From assembly GCA_009767595.1 (NCBI GenBank), contig VSDK01001485.1, forward strand, positions 96,939 through 160,938: a stretch of DNA of 64,000 nt. The letters run 5' to 3'. The notes under the pieces are model-generated. The model did no database searches, had not been told where the DNA came from, and worked only from the letters and a program-made list of their open reading frames with translations. How positions within the stretch are numbered: the first letter of the stretch is position 1; the number at the start of each line of letters is the position of its first letter. Origin of the DNA: Symbiodinium kawagutii (Eukaryota > Sar > Dinophyceae > Suessiales > Symbiodiniaceae). The position numbers and the translations under genes were made by a program. This document shows positions 11,009 through 21,257 of the stretch, one piece after another.

Positions 11009-11106
11009 CCCTTGAATTCGCCTCTGAGCCCAGTGATCTCGGCCCTTTGTGAGCTGTGATCTTGCTGCATCGACTCCAGCAAGGCCAAAAGCTTCTCGCA
11101 ATCCAT
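11009..11106 (-). CDS. Coiled-coil exon, 32 aa
   Basis: Reads MDCEKLLALLESMQQDHSSQ then RAEITGLRGEFK, a strong Leu-heptad helix. Phase 0 acceptor TGAAG|; donor near gtagct. The initial ATG could be a start codon but more likely is internal, since other exons also start with ATG. Confidence 0.8.
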
Positions 11107-11233
11107 CTTCAGGGTTCCTGGACCACAAAGGAGGGGTTCCCAAACCGAAAATGGCCAGCAACTTAGCAACAAAAGCCATGCGGCTTGGGGTTACCGACAT
11201 TCACTGAGAATCCGGTGGCAAAACAAAAAAAAC

Positions 11234-11296
11234 CTCGATGTTTTTGTCTGCTTCCTCCCGAAGGACTTGTAGCGACGCCATCCCGGCCAAACCATT
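11234..11296 (-). CDS. Coiled-coil exon, 21 aa
   Basis: Reads NGLAGMASLQVLREEADKNI, phase 0 at both ends, acceptor CGAAG|, donor GAG|gttttt. It joins in phase to the exon at 11009-11106 across a 127-bp intron, short for this gene. The start coordinate may be off by one. Confidence 0.75.
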
Positions 11297-11515
11297 CTTC
11301 GATTTAGCGGGTCATGCACAAAAAAATCCTCAATGTGTGACTGTGCAACACGAACTGCGATGTGCTGCACCCCTCTTGGTAGCTCCAAACCGGCGGCCCA
11401 TGACACCACATGGGGTCCCCTTGGCTTCACCCGTGAGCTAAAGCGGCCACACCCCAGGTGATGATCATAACGAAATGAGCAACTTCGGGTAAGCTCCTTT
11501 CACTATGGACATGGT

Positions 11516-11607
11516 GGTTTCTCAAAATAGGGTACCCTCAAAATGGATGGTTTATTAACATTAATGGCTAATATAGGATGATTTGGAGGTATCCCTATTT
11601 AGAGAAA
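11516..11607 (+). mobile_element. Family B TIR element
   Basis: About 92 bp with ends GGTTTCTCAAAATAGGG and CCCTATTTAGAGAAAC. The inverted ends extend outward into ATGGT/ACCCAC, matching other copies. No coding capacity. Confidence 0.7.
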
Positions 11608-11795
11608 CACCCACATCACTACAATGTGTTTGAGTCCGGAATTTTCGACCAACACGGGTGCAAGGTTTGGCTCAGAAACTGAGTCTTCTAAATTGAGTTT
11701 CCATAGCTAGAGGCCCTTCTCATTGCTGGTAGAAACAACGTGCTCTCGGGATACGCACAGTGTATTCTCATGTGCTGAAAGTCCCTCCCTTTCCC

Positions 11796-11867
11796 CTGGC
11801 ACATCGACCCTTGGACGCTGGTGTCGCTTGACTTGGTGGGGAGGCAAACATGTGTTGCAACAGCCGC
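11796..11867 (-). CDS. Possible exon, 24 aa
   Basis: Reads AAVATHVCLPTKSSDTSVQG, phase 0 after acceptor GGTCAG|. The donor is poor. Codons are moderately C/G-ending. Phase fits both neighbours. Confidence 0.35.
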
Positions 11868-12016
11868 CTGACCGTGGGACAAGGAGAAAAACACAAGGCC
11901 CCTGCCAAAAGTGGTATCATTGAAGTCTCCCACAACAGCCTCCACCAACTCAACTAACCCAAGAATGGCTTCATCCAGTGGACACCGGCTTCTGAATAGC
12001 GAGACCGCCGAAAGAC

Positions 12017-12217
12017 CTCTAGGTTCCCAAGGGTTTCTTTGATGAGTTTCTTAGTCGAAGGGTTCCTTTGATGCCCCACCTGCCATTGGCAATCCCTGAC
12101 ATCAGCACCAGCTTCACTACGACGCGACGGCGGCGCACCTAGGCCGGCCTCTTGCTGCGACTCCAAGTCCTTCTTCGTGGACAGGAGCTCGGCACCTAGC
12201 GGTGTGTTGGTGTCAGC
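12017..12217 (-). CDS. Coiled-coil exon, up to 67 aa
   Basis: The N-terminal half includes GAELLSTKKDLESQQEAGLG. The frame stays open to KKLIKETLGNLE|gtcttt, phase 0. An alternative donor CAG|gtgggg would give 46 residues (12080-12217). Acceptor GGGTCAG|. Strong C/G-ending codons in the first 46 residues. Confidence 0.75.
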
Positions 12218-12431
12218 CTGACCCACAGGGCCCAGGCGACATGACCATCCTCTTAGACATGAATGTTTCATAATTCACTTCAGTCACTTGTCTCATTAAT
12301 TCAGTCATCTCATTCACTTGTATTACCCTAGAGAGAGTGTGTTTTGAGTCTCAACTTCCTCTGGGATGCAGCATTGGTGGCGAAATACATTCATGAATGT
12401 AGTTGGAAATGCCTGATTGGGAGCCCGCCTG

Positions 12432-12524
12432 GCATGCATGCATGCATGCATGCATGCATGTATGTATGTATGTATGTATGTATGTATGTATGTATGTATG
12501 TATGTATGTATGTATGTATGTATG
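12432..12524 (+). repeat. TGCA/TGTA tetranucleotide repeat
   Basis: About six TGCA units followed by about 17 TGTA units. Long ORFs over it are artefacts of the repeat. Confidence 0.95.
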
Positions 12525-12959
12525 AAGGTATGGCAGAAAATAGTAAGTATGTATGATTGCATGCATGCATTCATGTATGCATGGATGCATGGGCGGGTGG
12601 ACTACATTGATACATCTGCATGTGCTGAAAACATCTTCAACATAATGTACAAATATGTGTCTCTGTTGAGTATTGAAGTTGATCCATCGCTTGCAAAACT
12701 AGAAGCACTGCATCAAAACATCTAGTGTAAAAAACTGATCTTCTTGCATGAGTGTAACCCCCACAGCAAGCAGCAACTACCTATGCTTTCTACTGCTCTG
12801 CCTGAACTGCATCCCCAGGTATCTGAATCCATCAAAATTCGAAAACACTTGAGAAACAATCTCAATATTGTTCAGTCCCTGGCTACATATCCCTCTGATC
12901 CCATGTTTGAGGAAAAAGGATGGTGATAATTTCGCTTTCATTAGATCGGTCAATAATTC

Positions 12960-13550
12960 ACTGTTAGTTTGTGGTTAGTCATAGCGCAGCATTCTATCCA
13001 ATGATCATCAATCATCAATCATTAGGCATTCGCATTCTCCACCATCATCAACCATCGTTAACCACTGTTATCAGCATTGATGATATGGGCATCAACAACC
13101 ATCAATCAATCACCATTACACACCAACGAACGAGTACTATTAACCATCAATCAACCGTCAATAAACATCAAGCAATCACGAATTAACCACTATGAAATAA
13201 AGTACTACTGAACCGGTAATAGGCCTCAAAACACCTATGAATCCAGTGGCGAATAAGCATCAAACAACCATCAATTAACCATCAATTAAATAAACCGTTA
13301 ATTAACCATCAATGCATCAATTCATCACTATAAACTGTTGATTAACCATCAATTCACCACCATAAACCATCAATATAACCATCACTACAAACCGTTGATT
13401 AACCATCAATATAACCATCAATTAATGACTATAAACCGTTAACTAACCATAAACCGGTAATTAACCATCAATATAGCCATCAATTAGCCACTATAAAGCC
13501 ACTATTTGCCACCATAAACCGTTCACTAACCATGAATCATCATCATTTTC
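12960..13550 (+). repeat. C/A-rich intron arm (ATTAACCATCA array)
   Basis: About 600 bp of degenerate tandem units such as TTAACCATCAA and ACCATAAACCG, ending left of the exon at 13588-13667. Its reverse complement resembles the array that begins just after that exon. Confidence 0.85.
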
Positions 13551-13587
13551 TGTTTCCATTCGCCCCTGGCAGGCCATCCCCTGGCAC

Positions 13588-13667
13588 CAGGCTGACACTT
13601 CGCCGAGGCGCGGAGACTCTGAAGCTCCGACTTCAGCTCTGCCCGCTCTGTGCCTTGGCGGTACACA
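13588..13667 (-). CDS. Coiled-coil exon, about 26 aa
   Basis: Reads TERAELKSELQSLRASAKCQ with strong C/G-ending codons. Likely donor CCTG|gtgcca; acceptor GGCAAG| or a CCAAG| 12 bp further in. It sits exactly at the switch from the ACCAT array to the TGATGG array. Confidence 0.8.
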
Positions 13668-13689
13668 CTTGCCTAAGAAACCTGGGGAT

Positions 13690-14170
13690 TTGATCATCCA
13701 CAAAAACATGGATAATATATGGTAATAGTAATTGATGGTTAATTAATGATGGTAATAGTAATTGTAATATCTAATGATTATCCATTAGTTTAACTAGTCA
13801 ATTGATGGTTATTATGAACTAATGATTAACCATCAAGCAACTAATGATGAATACTAAAAGTCAATTGATGGTTAATTGATGGATAATCATTAGTTAAGAA
13901 ACCTGGCTATTATTAACTAATGATTGACCATCAATTAACTAATCATCAATGAACTAATGATGAATAATAACCATCAATTAACTAATGATTATCCATTAGC
14001 CATCAATTAACTAATCAGTAACCATCATTAACTAATGGTGAACAAATAGTGGTTGATTATGCTTGAAAATGGTCACTTGATGGTTGATTGATGGCTGTTT
14101 GATGGCTTTTTGATGGGTAATTGATGGTTCATTGACTCATTGATAGTTATACCGTGCTATTTCTGATGGT
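13690..14170 (+). repeat. G/T-rich intron arm (TGATGGTTAAT array)
   Basis: Degenerate units AATTGATGGTTAATTGATGG and TAATGATGG, with some inverted units mixed in at 13920-14040. It begins right of the exon at 13588-13667. Confidence 0.8.
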
Positions 14171-14459
14171 AATACCCTGCAATTTTCGGAAACATTGTAA
14201 AAACTTGGCTATACTGAGCATCTCGAACTATGGGTCATACTAAGCAGTATGATATGGATCATACCAAGTGTTTCCAGGAAGCGGACACCAGCCACACGAC
14301 CAAGAACTCTTGGAAACGTAAAGAAATGTCGATACATGTACACATCGACTGAAACAATGCACAGGGCATCAAACATCCAGAAATCATTGCCAAAACGCAC
14401 ATCCTTTCAGGCTTCCAGCTACCACCTCCATATCTGGACAGGTTCATGAAACGGCGAGC

Positions 14460-14635
14460 AAGAAATCAACTTCCACTTCAACCCACTTCACCAACCTCAA
14501 CTTCAACTTGCCGAACTTCCACAACTTCAACCAATCCACCAACCAACTTCAACCCCACCAACTCCCCTACCACCAACCACCTTCCACCAACCAACCAACT
14601 TCCCCAAGGCCAACCCCCAAGCCCCAACCCCCAGC
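14460..14635 (+). repeat. C/A-rich intron arm (CCAACTT array)
   Basis: Degenerate CAACTTCAACC and CCACCAACCAA units run up to the next exon. On the sense strand of the minus gene this is a G/T-rich tract directly after the donor. Confidence 0.7.
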
Positions 14636-14639
14636 GCGC

Positions 14640-14735
14640 CAGGCCACGCGCCATCCCAATCTCCGTTCTCAGCGCGGTCAGCTGCACCTCCAGCGCTGAG
14701 CGCGACGTCTGCAGGTCGTTGCGCGTGGCGTAGGC
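14640..14735 (-). CDS. Coiled-coil exon, 28-32 aa
   Basis: Reads RNDLQTSRSALEVQLTALRT, nearly all codons C/G-ending. Acceptor GGCCTAG|, phase 0. The donor appears to be GC-type: either CTG|gcgcgc (32 aa) or ATG|gcgcgt (28 aa). One of the best coiled-coil segments here. Confidence 0.85.
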
Positions 14736-14759
14736 CTAGGCCACGAGGCGCCACGAGGC

Positions 14760-14870
14760 CATACCGGGGTGCCTGGTTGGTGGGTTGATAAGCAGCTGAT
14801 GACCACCAGCTTATGACCTCAAGGCCTTGGTTATGACCACTGGTTGGTGGTCAAGCTGGGCTTGTCAAAT
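14760..14870 (+). repeat. G/T-rich intron arm
   Basis: GGTTGGTGGGTTG and TTATGACCACTGGTTGG units just right of the exon at 14640-14735. Confidence 0.5.
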
Positions 14871-15244
14871 GGATTCCCTGTGCAAATTAGAAGTGGCTAC
14901 CCTTCGATTCCCCTCTGTTTTGTGGGATCGGGAAGTCTTTTCAGCTGTATAAGACTTTTAGCTTTGAGTTAATTGCCTTCACGATTCAGCTTAGCATGTT
15001 TGAAGATTCCCTGGCTAAGCAATGTTGGGCTTAGAGATTTATTGTTTCGAAACAGATCCAAGGCAATAATCAATCATGTTTAAACATCGTTTGTTCAAAC
15101 ATGTTCAATGAGTGCTCCACAGATTCGCAGGAACCTCAATAATCCCACAGCTACTTACATTTTTTTGAGGAACATCCGGACTTTAATTCTTTAACATCAT
15201 CTAAACGGGAAAAGTGTTATCTGCACATCATAACTGATAAAGCA

Positions 15245-15475
15245 TTGATCCTGGGCAAACCGGCCTTGCTTGAGCAAAGAGCAGTTAAGCTAAGGAAAGC
15301 TGAGGAAAACAAACAAATGGCTAATGGAGTTGATTTTCGAAAAGGGTCCCTGTGCCCCAGGAATGTTTTTTCTTGCCCTATCACTTTAAGGAGGGGTATT
15401 CCTTTATTGGGGGAACATGCTACTCAGGAGACAGCATTAATTGACAACCACCACGGGTTGGCAAATGGACAATAA
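15245..15475 (+). CDS. Unassigned ORF, 76 aa
   Basis: Open from ATG 15245 with a helical N-terminal part (LLEQRAVKLRKAEENKQ) but A/T-ending codons unlike the exons. No splice sites stand out. It could be a relic ORF within an intron. Confidence 0.2.
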   Translation: MILGKPALLEQRAVKLRKAEENKQMANGVDFRKGSLCPRNVFSCPITLRRGIPLLGEHATQETALIDNHHGLANGQ

Positions 15476-15902
15476 TCTTTAAATCAAAATGCAATTCGGG
15501 AGAACAGTTGATGGTTTATGGGTGTTTCCGTCGCCAAATCAAAATCATTCAGCACCATGGTAAACCTGGATGAGTGGACCAAGCTAAATTGCAGCCGAGA
15601 CAAGAACCAAATTTGGGTGATCACATCACATTACTGAATATGTCTGTAGTACCAATCTATTTGTCTATCTGATATCCACATTTGCGTAAGTGCACAATAC
15701 ATCTGTTTATAGATTTGTGCTTTTTTGTGAGCCAACCATGTCAATGAAATAAAGAAACACCTGTCACATTTGAGCGCGGGAAATGGCTGAAAACATAGAC
15801 AACGTGAAGCTAGCTCATCAAAAGAACCTAGCTACATCAATGTAGTTTGAAACAATCCCAACAATGTAAGTGTCAGCAATCAACATCTGGATGTCTTGTT
15901 GC

Positions 15903-15956
15903 CATGTCGCTCTGGAGATCTCTTCTCGCAACGTCCTGCGCAGCGGAGTGGCCACA
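15903..15956 (-). CDS. Coiled-coil exon, 18 aa
   Basis: Reads CGHSAAQDVARRDLQSDM between acceptor CTCAGCAG| and a GC-type donor ATG|gcaaca, phase 0 at both ends. Confidence 0.65.
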
Positions 15957-16083
15957 CTGCTGAGCCTAAGGGCTGGCACCCCCTTGGCCCTCAAAAGTTA
16001 GTACCCCAACAACTAGAGATTTCCCACGGGTACTTGAACTTGGCTCCACTGTTGCCTGAGATTCTTCCAATATTTCCCCCAAC

Positions 16084-16179
16084 CACGATTTAGCTGGCGC
16101 TGGCAGCATCAGGGTGGTCCTGCTTTCCATCTGAAGCTGTTCACGCAGCTTTGCGATCTCGCTGGTATGTTGCTCTCGC
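16084..16179 (-). CDS. Coiled-coil exon, about 31 aa
   Basis: Reads EQHTSEIAKLREQLQMESRT, a classic heptad, then TTLMLPAPAKS. Donor TCGTG|gttggg; acceptor GGTGAG|, so phases are not 0. Confidence 0.8.
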
Positions 16180-16575
16180 CTCACCATTCAACCCGAGAAA
16201 AGCACATCCAGCAACCGCTTAGATTAGCAATGCCGTTCACCAAGATCTTGCAATATGTGCGCTCGCGTGAGATCGGCCGAATCAGCCCTTCAGGATCTAA
16301 TTAGAACCCCGCCCTTTTTGTCGGTTGAGAAACAGTATAGAAATACCTCTGGTTTCGAAATTAGCACTCGCTGCCACCTGTTTTCCAAGCTAAGGATGCC
16401 CATGACTACCAACGGCAGTGACATTCAATGACCGACGTGAAGCACAACCTTTTTCAGAAAAAGAACTAGAAGAGCCATACATCATTTGAAACCTGGTATC
16501 ATATCCGGACTGCTGGAAGAATCGTTTTGCGAATCCTAAGCATATTGCGCACATGCTGGTCTGTTTGCCCATTAC

Positions 16576-16614
16576 AAATTCTTGTCGCAGCACAGGCTGC
16601 GCAGCCCGGGTTGC
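16576..16614 (-). CDS. Possible 13-aa exon
   Basis: Reads ATRAAQPVLRQEF, phase 0 at both ends, acceptor TTTCAATCAG| and donor TTT|gtaatg. Only 18 bp separate it from the next candidate exon, which makes one of the two suspect. Confidence 0.45.
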
Positions 16615-16632
16615 CTGATTGAAACATTAAAC

Positions 16633-16668
16633 GCCCTTGGCCTTTGGAGAAGTCTCCGCGGGCGCGGG
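16633..16668 (-). CDS. Possible 12-aa exon
   Basis: Reads PAPAETSPKAKG with C/G-ending codons, acceptor TTCTTAAG|, donor GGC|gtttaa, phase 0 at both ends. Confidence 0.4.
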
Positions 16669-16783
16669 CTTAAGAATTGAAAATTCTGAGATGACGTTGC
16701 TCCAAATCATCTGCCAACCCAACTGGTTCAGACTCTACATGTCCCACTGCAACCATCCCTAGAGATCCAAACCTGAGGGTAGC

Positions 16784-16853
16784 CTCCCCCGAACCTTATC
16801 ATTGGGGGAGCCGCCAAAGCTCCAGTGGTCTCGGGGGATGCTACTCCGAGTAT
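16784..16853. repeat. Inverted repeat with GC-rich ends
   Basis: GTAGCCTCCCCCGA at the left is the near reverse complement of TCGGGGGATGCTAC at the right, with an inner CATTGGGGGAG also able to pair. It could be a further TIR element family. Confidence 0.6.
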
Positions 16854-16918
16854 AGATCTACCCTAGGATTTCATCATTTTTCACAAAATGTTTGTTGCTT
16901 TTTCTACGTAGATTAAAA

Positions 16919-17023
16919 CTGGTTGTTGGTTTCAACCCCTATCAAAAATATTCGTCAACCAGCCAGTTGTTAACCACTACTAGGGAAAATAATTACCGGA
17001 AAATGTTTGAAACCACCAACCAG
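16919..17023 (+). mobile_element. Family C TIR element
   Basis: About 105 bp, starting CTGGTTGTTGGTTTCAACCC and ending GAAACCACCAACCAG. The core AAAAATATTCGTCAACCAG is shared with the copy at 44655-44753. Confidence 0.7.
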
Positions 17024-17124
17024 TTCAAAACCCTTAGCTAAACTGTTGTTGGAATCGCAGGGTCTTTAGGTCACAAAGCCACGCCTTTGTTCCCAGTCGT
17101 CCCGTGGTCACCATGCAAATTGAG

Positions 17125-17188
17125 GCGCGATCTCCAGGACGTGGATTCACACATCTCCCGCCTGAGTGACGCGCTGCTCACAGACCAG
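17125..17188 (+). CDS. Plus-strand coiled-coil exon, 21 aa
   Basis: Reads RDLQDVDSHISRLSDALLTD with mostly C/G-ending codons, ending at donor CAG|gtcatt. Acceptor TTGAG|. The minus strand is also open but has more Cys/Trp and weaker codon bias. The orientation is opposite to most exons. Confidence 0.55.
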
Positions 17189-17220
17189 GTCATTCGATAG
17201 GATAGGATAGGCTAGCTTAG

Positions 17221-17375
17221 GCTAGGAAGATAGATAAATAGATAGATAGATAGATAGATAGATCGATAGATAGATAGAAAGATCGATAGATGGATAGATA
17301 GATAGATAGATAGAAAGAAGGACAGAACGGGAGGGAGGTAGGTAGATAGATAGAAGGACAGAAAGGTAGGTAGGT
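17221..17375 (+). repeat. GATA-type tetranucleotide repeat
   Basis: An imperfect TAGA/GATC array with GAAAG and GGTAG variants. Ser/Ile/Tyr/Leu-rich ORFs on the minus strand are artefacts. Confidence 0.95.
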
Positions 17376-17523
17376 AAATGGAATAGGGAGATTGAAACAC
17401 AAATGCAAAAACACGTGCAAATATGAAATGCATATATTGTCAATAATCTTCAGCTATAAATGTAAACCATTGGTGCAAACAAACCATACATACGCACATC
17501 TCTCTCAGCATTTAGGCATGCAG

Positions 17524-17602
17524 GCCGCATCGCCTGAAGGCTTGACCAAGATGAGCCAGCTAGATCTGGAGCTTGCCCAGCACGAGAGAACTGCCGCAAT
17601 TT
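17524..17602 (+). CDS. Plus-strand coiled-coil exon, 26 aa
   Basis: Reads LTKMSQLDLELAQHERTAAI after acceptor ATGCAG|, phase 0, with donor ATTT|gttagc. The opposite-strand reading has low codon bias. It may pair with the plus exon at 17125-17188. Confidence 0.5.
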
Positions 17603-17771
17603 GTTAGCTGTCATCACCTTCCAATGGCTACTCACTATACTCTCCCACAATGGGCTGTTCGAACCCTCTCAACCAGCAAGGGCTGCATCTGAACAGTTAA
17701 AGCTGAACCCCCCAACAAGCATACAGGAACAGTAAGACTCCCCATGATACCCCACCAGCCCTGCGCGTTAC

Positions 17772-17820
17772 CGCCGAGCTGCAGCTTTGCTGTGTCGGAA
17801 GCTTGCGTCTCACGAACTGC
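17772..17820 (-). CDS. Coiled-coil exon, 16 aa
   Basis: Reads AVRETQASDTAKLQLG after acceptor TTCAGCCAG| with donor GGCG|gtaacg. The plus strand is also open here. Confidence 0.55.
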
Positions 17821-17859
17821 CTGGCTGAATGAGTTGCGAACGGCGACAACATGATGGCG

Positions 17860-18260
17860 AATCATGGCTAAGAAGGGTTAATCACTCGTCAATACTGGTG
17901 AATAGCCAGGATAATATATTCAATAACTAGCTAATATATCATGGCTAATACTGGTGAATAACTAATGAGTATAATCAACTAGTGAATGAATAACAATTAA
18001 TAAGCAACTAGTTGTTCATATTATTAGTTAATCAATAGTAATTGGTTAAGTCATGAGTTAGGCAACTAGTCAAGCAATCAACTATAGTTGATACTGGTGA
18101 ATTGAATCGCAATCCAGTACTATTGATTAGCCAATAATAAGTAACTCATGATTACTAGTTAAGCAGTTGGTCAATCACTAACGTCATGGTTAATCATGGT
18201 GAATCATTGATAATTGATGAGTGACTACTGGTTAAGATTGGTTAACAATGGTGAATTAAA
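17860..18260 (+). repeat. G/T-rich intron arm (TGGTTAAT array)
   Basis: Degenerate TGGTGAATAACTAG, ACTGGTTAA and AATCATGGTGAATCA units, right of the exon at 17772-17820. Confidence 0.6.
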
Positions 18261-18325
18261 TCGCGCCGCTCCTTCAAGGGTGATTCGCCATCATGTTCCA
18301 CCACAGTGGAAGGTGCTGGCCACCA
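18257..18325 (-). CDS. Exon, about 23 aa
   Basis: The frame includes STVVEHDGESPLKERRDL after acceptor CTACTCACAG|. The donor is not clear. Charged and helical. Confidence 0.5.
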
Positions 18326-18512
18326 CTGTGAGTAGGTTCATGAGCCATTTCACCTGCTGCATTTAACTGTATCCTCCATAAATCAGTGATTAAATCAGTT
18401 GCTAGCGAAACAACACTTCCCTCTGCATATGTACACAAAAATCGAACATACATGTAGGAGAACATGCATGCTTACACATACATACACACACATGTAATGC
18501 ATTCTAAATGAA

Positions 18513-18620
18513 GGTTTCTCAAAATGGGGGTGCCCCAAGTTATCATCCTGTATGTAATATAGTCATTTATATATAGTAAGAAACCAGCCATAACTTCGGA
18601 GTTCCCCATGGCTTGAGAAA
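18513..18620 (+). mobile_element. Family B TIR element
   Basis: Left end GGTTTCTCAAAATGGGGG, right end CCCCATGGCTTGAGAAA. The core differs from other copies. An older, diverged copy. Confidence 0.6.
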
Positions 18621-18930
18621 TCACCAAATTGTGGTTATAAGTTATAAGCATTATTGCTGCTTATCCCCCATAGTATTGTTTTCGCATTTGTGTCAGTTAT
18701 TTTGGTTATCATCCTTTACATTTGTTATCTATAGCAACCATCAGCTATCTTTAGAAACAATTGGGCATCTATAGCAGCAATTGCTTGTTATAGCAACAAA
18801 TTAGCAATTGCTATATAGCTTACTAGCTTATAGCTTATAGCATCTATAGCAGCAACGAGTTCTTTCCAGCAATACGCCCACCATAACTCTGCCGTAACTT
18901 GGGGCGGTCCTCCATGGCGGGGGTCACCAC

Positions 18931-19027
18931 CTCGCCTGAAGATCGTTGGCCAAGCCATCGCGCATCGCCATCATTTCAGCATTCAGGTGTGTGACCTGCG
19001 CAGCGGCCAAGCGATGGATCACTCTTA
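18931..19027 (-). CDS. Coiled-coil exon, about 31 aa
   Basis: Reads VIHRLAAAQVTHLNAEMMAM then RDGLANDLQA, strongly helical with C/G-ending codons. Acceptor CCAATGCAG|, donor AG|gtggtg. The intron before it (19028-19243) is largely one family A element. Confidence 0.85.
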
Positions 19028-19086
19028 CTGCATTGGTTCACATGCCTTCCAGCGATCCGACATCACCAGTTGCCAATCCGTTGCCA

Positions 19087-19177
19087 GCTGTGGGTCAGTT
19101 CACCCTGTACCCCTGGTTCCCCCATCATGAACCATTGTTTATTGTTGGTGGAAAGCCCCCATAGCCATATTAGATCC
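19087..19177 (+). mobile_element. Family A TIR element filling a short intron
   Basis: Left end AGCTGTGGGTCAG, right end CCATAGCCATATTAGATCC. It occupies the middle of the 216-bp interval between two strong coiled-coil exons, so it looks like the body of that intron. Confidence 0.7.
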
Positions 19178-19243
19178 AGGAAGCCCTGGCACCACACGCG
19201 TCTTTGACTGGCGATGGGTGGGACTTCAACTTGACTCTTTGAC

Positions 19244-19317
19244 CTCGTCCGATGGCGACCGTGCCAGCCTCCTCTTGAATCCGTTGCTGCGCAGCATTGG
19301 CGCGTTCCTGCGCTGTG
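19244..19317 (-). CDS. Coiled-coil exon, about 24 aa
   Basis: Reads AQERANAAQQRIQEEAGTVA with strong heptads. Acceptor GGATCAG|, donor CGAG|gtcaaa. It is followed by a 216-bp intron containing a family A element. Confidence 0.85.
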
Positions 19318-19429
19318 CTGATCCAAGGGCTTGCCAGTGGAGACACAAGGAGCATAGACGTAGATAAGCAAATGTATATAGTACCCCTAAACGTTAAAGG
19401 CAACCAATTTCCCGTTTTCATGGTAAATT

Positions 19430-19745
19430 ACGATGGGACGCCGTTGGATCAGGAAGTTGAATAAGTTGACCAAAAACAAGTCAAATCACAATGGGACGCC
19501 GGTGACCGATAAACATTGTATTTCGAAGGTTTATTCTGCCAAATGGTGGGAAACACATAGTGGACGCATGTGTGAAAATGTCTTGAACTGCTAAACAATT
19601 GCTACCAACAAATGCAAAACACACTGGGACGCCGATGACAAACGTCTGCAAAATCTTAGGTTTCAGAGGCAAAATGTTCTCGGCAAACTGGAGGCGGTTT
19701 CGAACGACGTCCAAACGACGTCCGAACGACGTATCGAACGACGTC
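19430..19745. repeat. Local repeat cluster (GGGACGCCG and ACGACGTC)
   Basis: TGGGACGCCG occurs at about 19434, 19491 and 19624 with similar flanks, then four 11-12 bp units of CGAACGACGTC at 19701-19745. A 77-codon minus frame (19481-19714) runs through it but is probably not coding. Confidence 0.6.
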
Positions 19746-19859
19746 AGAGGATATCTATATATTTGTATTTATCTGAAAGCACCAAGACTTGTCTGTGACA
19801 TGTATCTGAATTTGATCATGAATACTGTGTTTATATAAATTCACAAATGCCCAATCTAG

Positions 19860-21255
19860 TCCTCAGGTGGTCTTTGCCTCCTTCCAACAAACCTGCAAAG
19901 GTCCTCTTCTTTGATTCTCAAAGCCATCGTATCGGTATCAAATCTATTGAAAAGGCAGCGGCACCAGTCTTTTCGAAATGAGTTGCCTCTACTTTACTTT
20001 GACGGGCGTTCGCAATCGTTCGCACATACTCAGTAGCTGCAACTTGCAAACCGTTGTTACATACTTAACGAGTTAGAAATAAGGATCCTCCTTCCATGGT
20101 ACATCTATTTCTTGCTGCCACAGGCGTAAGTATGAAGCATGGAACGTTGCTACTGCAAAGCTGTCTTAGCTGCCAGGCTTTCCGGTGCTCAGTTTTGTCT
20201 GCCAAACACTGATGCTTAAAAAACAATTCTCCCAGAAGTAAGAGAAAGTCATTCACTACTTGAGGGTACGGAACACCATGATACACCATGTATATATATA
20301 TTAAACCAGTTCACACTGTTCAAGTGTTTGCAGTGACCCCCCCAGGCTCTCACACATCCTGAAGGCTCACTCGAAGCTTCTTGATATCAAGACCTTGGAT
20401 GAAGCGTGCAGCTGACGTGGCGCTCACAGTTGCTCCATGTTATTCCCCAACTGCATCATTTTTGTGTCTCTCGGTGGACCATGTCCAAGGATGACTTGAC
20501 GTGGGACAGAACGGTAGGAACATGCCCGACCTGGGCGGTTCATTTCATTGATTGGATGGGCAACAGTTCCATGTTCGGAAAAAGTGGCTCCCGAAATGCC
20601 AGAAGGACATGGAGGTCCACATTTCATTTGTCGAGAGACGAAAAGGCAGTGGCAGCAAGCTTCACAAATGAACATTCTCAGGTGCGATGCTGCAAATGGT
20701 ACGAATGAAACCAAGCAAGAATGGCAAACTGGAGCCATTCGAAACTACAAGTTTCCACTTGAATTACAGTAGGCAAATCATCTAGAAAATAAAGTGTTTC
20801 CTACTTCTGTTTTCCACTTCTACCAGGTTGGTTTGGAAGAGCTCGCGAGGGGGAACAACTGCTGGTCCACATGCCACCTGGGGCACCCACTAGCAGCTAG
20901 CCAAGCTCACATCCCAAGCATGAAGCATACCATGAAAACGCTGCCCACGTATGGAGATCCCAAAGGCCTTCTGTGTGATCATGATGACTTATGTTCGTAG
21001 CCAATCAGCAAATCCCAAGTCACACTTGGATTGGATATATTGGATCAAACAAGTGTCTCAAACGCCCAAAGCATAGGTACAGAAATCACCAAAACAACAA
21101 GGCCTTCAGAAATGAATGTCATATGTTGTCGAATCCCACATGCATCAACAAAAACAGTCAATGTCCATACTTTCAAACAACTCATGGCAACCTCGGTATG
21201 CATGTATCTATGGTGCTTCTCGATTGATGTCAATGCCCGCTGCATGATGCATATA
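19860..21255. other. Long stretch without a firm exon
   Basis: Several ORFs are open: a 100-codon plus frame at 20406-20708, a 104-codon minus frame over the same DNA, and a plus frame at 20794-21000 reading GLEELARGNNCWSTCHLGHP. A possible plus exon near 20360-20400 reads HILKAHSKLLDIKTLDEA. None has convincing splice sites and codon bias together. Confidence 0.3.
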
Positions 21256-21257
21256 GG

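Noticed and set aside
12323..12725. Cys-Met-Tyr-Val and Ile-His-Thr-Tyr repeat ORFs
   Set aside because: Shadows of the TGCA/TGTA repeat.
17212..17443. Ser/Tyr/Leu/Ile-rich membrane-like ORFs
   Set aside because: Translations of the GATA-type repeat, not membrane proteins.
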